64,000 nt of DNA from the NCBI GenBank assembly GCA_963969345.1, contig OZ017769.1:11411725-11475724 (forward strand), given 5' to 3'. The notes under the pieces are model-generated. The model saw only the letters and a program-made list of their open reading frames with translations. It had not been told where the DNA came from and did no database searches. The stretch comes from Turbatrix aceti. Lineage: Eukaryota; Nematoda; Chromadorea; Rhabditida; Panagrolaimidae. Made by a program: the position numbers and the translations under genes. Shown piece after piece: positions 62,181 through 64,000 of the stretch (positions are counted from its first letter, which is position 1; each line of letters opens with the position of its first letter).

Positions 62181-62790
62181 TTACGCCGATGGCTGTGTAG
62201 CACCCTTATCCTTGGCAACAAATGCATCCGTGACAAATTTCCTTGCCATAGCGGAAAATTCCTTAGCCATGTCGTCCGTCATGTACTTAATGAGTTGCCC
62301 TTTGACCAAATCTTTGAGGTTGAGGGGATCTACTTGACGACCTGTTGCGCGCTAAAAAATTTAAAAGATGTTGTTTTCTAAATTTTAAACAAACCCTTTG
62401 GCTGGCTTTATTAAGTGCAAAAGCAAATATTCGGGAATGAAGATTTTTTGCCTGAAGTTCCGCTGCGTATTTTTGGTAAAATAATTCATGTGCACCACTT
62501 TCGACAAATAATTCCTCGATATGACTCAGGTTTGTACACGAATGCCTGCTTGTCTGCGCAAGTTGACCACTAGCATCAAGAGTAGCGGGATGATAGTGCA
62601 GCCTAGGAGTTATCTCCTTTTTCTGGCGTTTACTCTTGGGCACAGCTGGTGAGGATGACGATGACGATGACATTGACGTTAATAATGATGATGAAAATAA
62701 AGAAGGTGGTGGTGGTTGTGTAGTAGTTCGTATTTCAGGCAAAACGAGAATGTGACCGCCGCGACTAGCACTACTACCAGCGTGCTGCAT
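62181..62790 (-). CDS. Small basic protein, unknown
   Basis: Two exons, 62790-62395 and 62351-62181, 188 aa. The N-terminus is Ser/Pro-rich (Ser-run near residue 42) with a basic SKRQKK patch likely to be a nuclear signal. The second half looks folded: EELFVESGAHELFYQKYAAELQ, then RATGRQVDPLNLKDLVKGQL and a helical tail. The junction R|RATGRQ joins in phase 0. The 3' end is 151 nt from the stop of the converging coiled-coil gene. No family recognised. Confidence 0.6.
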
Positions 62791-63127
62791 GGCTGCTGCA
62801 GCGTTCGACCGACCAAGTGCGTTGAAGAATTTTAATTCTTCCTACGCGCGCTATTCAAGGACATACTCGCGCTGTCGCACCTTATCCATTCACTGTGAGC
62901 GCTGTGGTGGTTTACATGTGCGTCTGTCAAACAACGGTATCAAAATCAATTGATGTTGTTTGCATAATTTTAGCAGTAGAATAAAATTATAATTCGTCAA
63001 AATAAATTTATTTGCTTTTTGTAAAATTAAAAAAAACGAACATAAGACTGGTTGAAAACCCGTTTGGCATGAATAATTTGGAAGTGATTGAAAACGCCAA
63101 AAAACTGCGGCCGTGTAAAGACAATTG
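62791..63127. other. Intergenic between two minus-strand genes
   Basis: About 340 nt that must hold the 3' end of the 63128-63984 gene and the promoter of the 62181-62790 gene. No other structure noticed. Confidence 0.5.
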
Positions 63128-63984
63128 TCAGAACTCAACTGTAGCCGTGCTTTTGCTTCTGTTGTGGACTTTTCGTCTCGATGAATGTCGACGTTGTCGC
63201 TGTTTGCTGCTACGGACGTGATTTGGAAATTCGTTCTCACTCTTGGAATTTTCCGATCTACTCTGTTCATTCTTGTGCAAAGGTTGTGATTTATTTGGTT
63301 GCGTTGATGACATTGGCGTAGTTGAAAGGTTCATGTTCATGATGTTGTTAAGCAGTACCCGTGGTAGATGGGAAGAAATGTCTTTTGACGTTTGTGATAG
63401 CAGTGGATGTGGTGGCGTCGGTTTTTGATCGTGGTGATGATTTGTACTGGTTGGAGTGTTGTCTTGCGTTGATTGCGTGTGATTAGACGACCAATTATTT
63501 TTGCGATAGATACGTTTACGGACTTCTTTCCGCATTTCATTGTACGGATCATTTGGGTCGTTTTCAACGTTCTGAAATGGTACACTACGGTGCTGTGGGC
63601 TGTCTTGATACGATATAGCTATTGGTTGTCAAAGAATGTGTTCTACCTGAAGATTATGGCGCTTGGCTGGTGAGTTTATGGAAAGTTGCCGCAAGGGGGG
63701 AGGAATATAAAGGTTACGAGCTTCTTTGGCTTTCACATATTCTTAAATACATTATTTTTAAAGTTCAGAAAAGCTTGTTCAGAAAAAAACTAACCACAAT
63801 CAGAATTTTGTCGATTTAACTTTACAGCCTTGTCGTACTCGTCTCTAATAAAAAAAAAGTTTAAAAGTTTAAAAACAAGTAAAAATTTGTACCTGTCAAT
63901 TTGGTTTCGGATAATTAGATTGATAAAACCATGCTTCATATCCAAGCGTCGGGGAGACGTAGTTGTAGTCGTAATTGTAGTCAT
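63128..63984 (-). CDS. Small basic His/Thr-rich protein, unknown
   Basis: Modelled as four exons in minus order: 63984-63893, 63844-63795, 63646-63612, 63571-63128; 206 aa. It starts MTTITTTTTSPRRLDMKHG, followed by FINLIIRNQIDR-DEYDKAVKLNRQNSDC, a 35-nt micro-exon (RTHSLTTNSYI), and DPNDPYNEMRKEVRKRIYRK. The rest is low complexity and ends with a basic KQRQRRHSSRRKVHNRSKS patch. The ATG follows GTTTTACAG by 7 nt, a trans-splice signature. The micro-exon is chosen because it alone restores phase between exons 2 and 4; it is the weakest part of the model. No family recognised. Confidence 0.55.
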
Positions 63985-64000
63985 TTCCTATCTGTAAAAC

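Overview
The window is nuclear DNA from a nematode. The gene set is animal (TOR kinase, AMPK catalytic subunit, innexin, Teashirt-like and C/EBP-like transcription factors, thioester protein). Several products are nematode-like: a DAF-36-type Rieske oxygenase and an AMPK N-terminal extension like that of C. elegans AAK-2. Most introns are 40-60 nt with TTTTCAG/TTTTAG acceptors, and many first ATGs follow an orphan acceptor by 1-40 nt, as expected for spliced-leader trans-splicing. The species cannot be fixed from the sequence. All gene models were assembled by eye from reading frame, splice phase and recalled family similarity; no search was run.

Layout. 1-1379 (-): 5' part of an AT-hook-like nuclear protein. 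2078-2404 (-): small C/EBP-like bZIP. 2829-4976 (+): ARI-1/ARIH1 RBR ubiquitin ligase. 6812-8407 (+): Teashirt-like zinc-finger protein. 8579-9254 (+): unknown, possibly acylated. 11324-13002 (+): innexin. 14204-15778 (+): DAF-36/Neverland oxygenase. 17272-19088 (+): secreted cysteine protein. 20433-22100 (+): Mn-type CDF transporter. 22422-24182 (-): tandem nucleotide-sugar SDR. 25978-30298 (+): AMPK alpha (aak-2-like). 31378-32582 (+): secreted unknown. 33413-38923 (-): thioester/alpha-2-macroglobulin protein. 38924-45424: gene-poor, with transposon remnants. 45425-55634 (+): TOR kinase (let-363-like, 2544 aa modelled). 56435-57515 (-): RNase PH-fold exosome subunit. 57694-59253 (+): PCID2-like TREX-2 protein. 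60227-62029 (+): coiled-coil protein with faint radial-spoke-3 resemblance. 62181-62790 (-) and 63128-63984 (-): two unrecognised basic proteins.

There is no operon-like clustering or single pathway; spacing is loose and strands are mixed. AMPK and TOR, opposing growth and energy kinases, lie within about 20 kb, but nothing shows that this matters. The most unusual coding features are two mutually exclusive bait-region exons in the thioester protein gene, an 8-cysteine tandem module in the AMPK alpha linker, and a GG instead of GT donor in the PCID2-like gene.

The non-coding part carries three hAT-like MITEs with 8-bp target duplications (two perfect, one 7/8), a 1.05-kb palindromic element filling a TOR intron, a perfect 45-bp inverted repeat, other small hairpins and a decayed tRNA-Trp.
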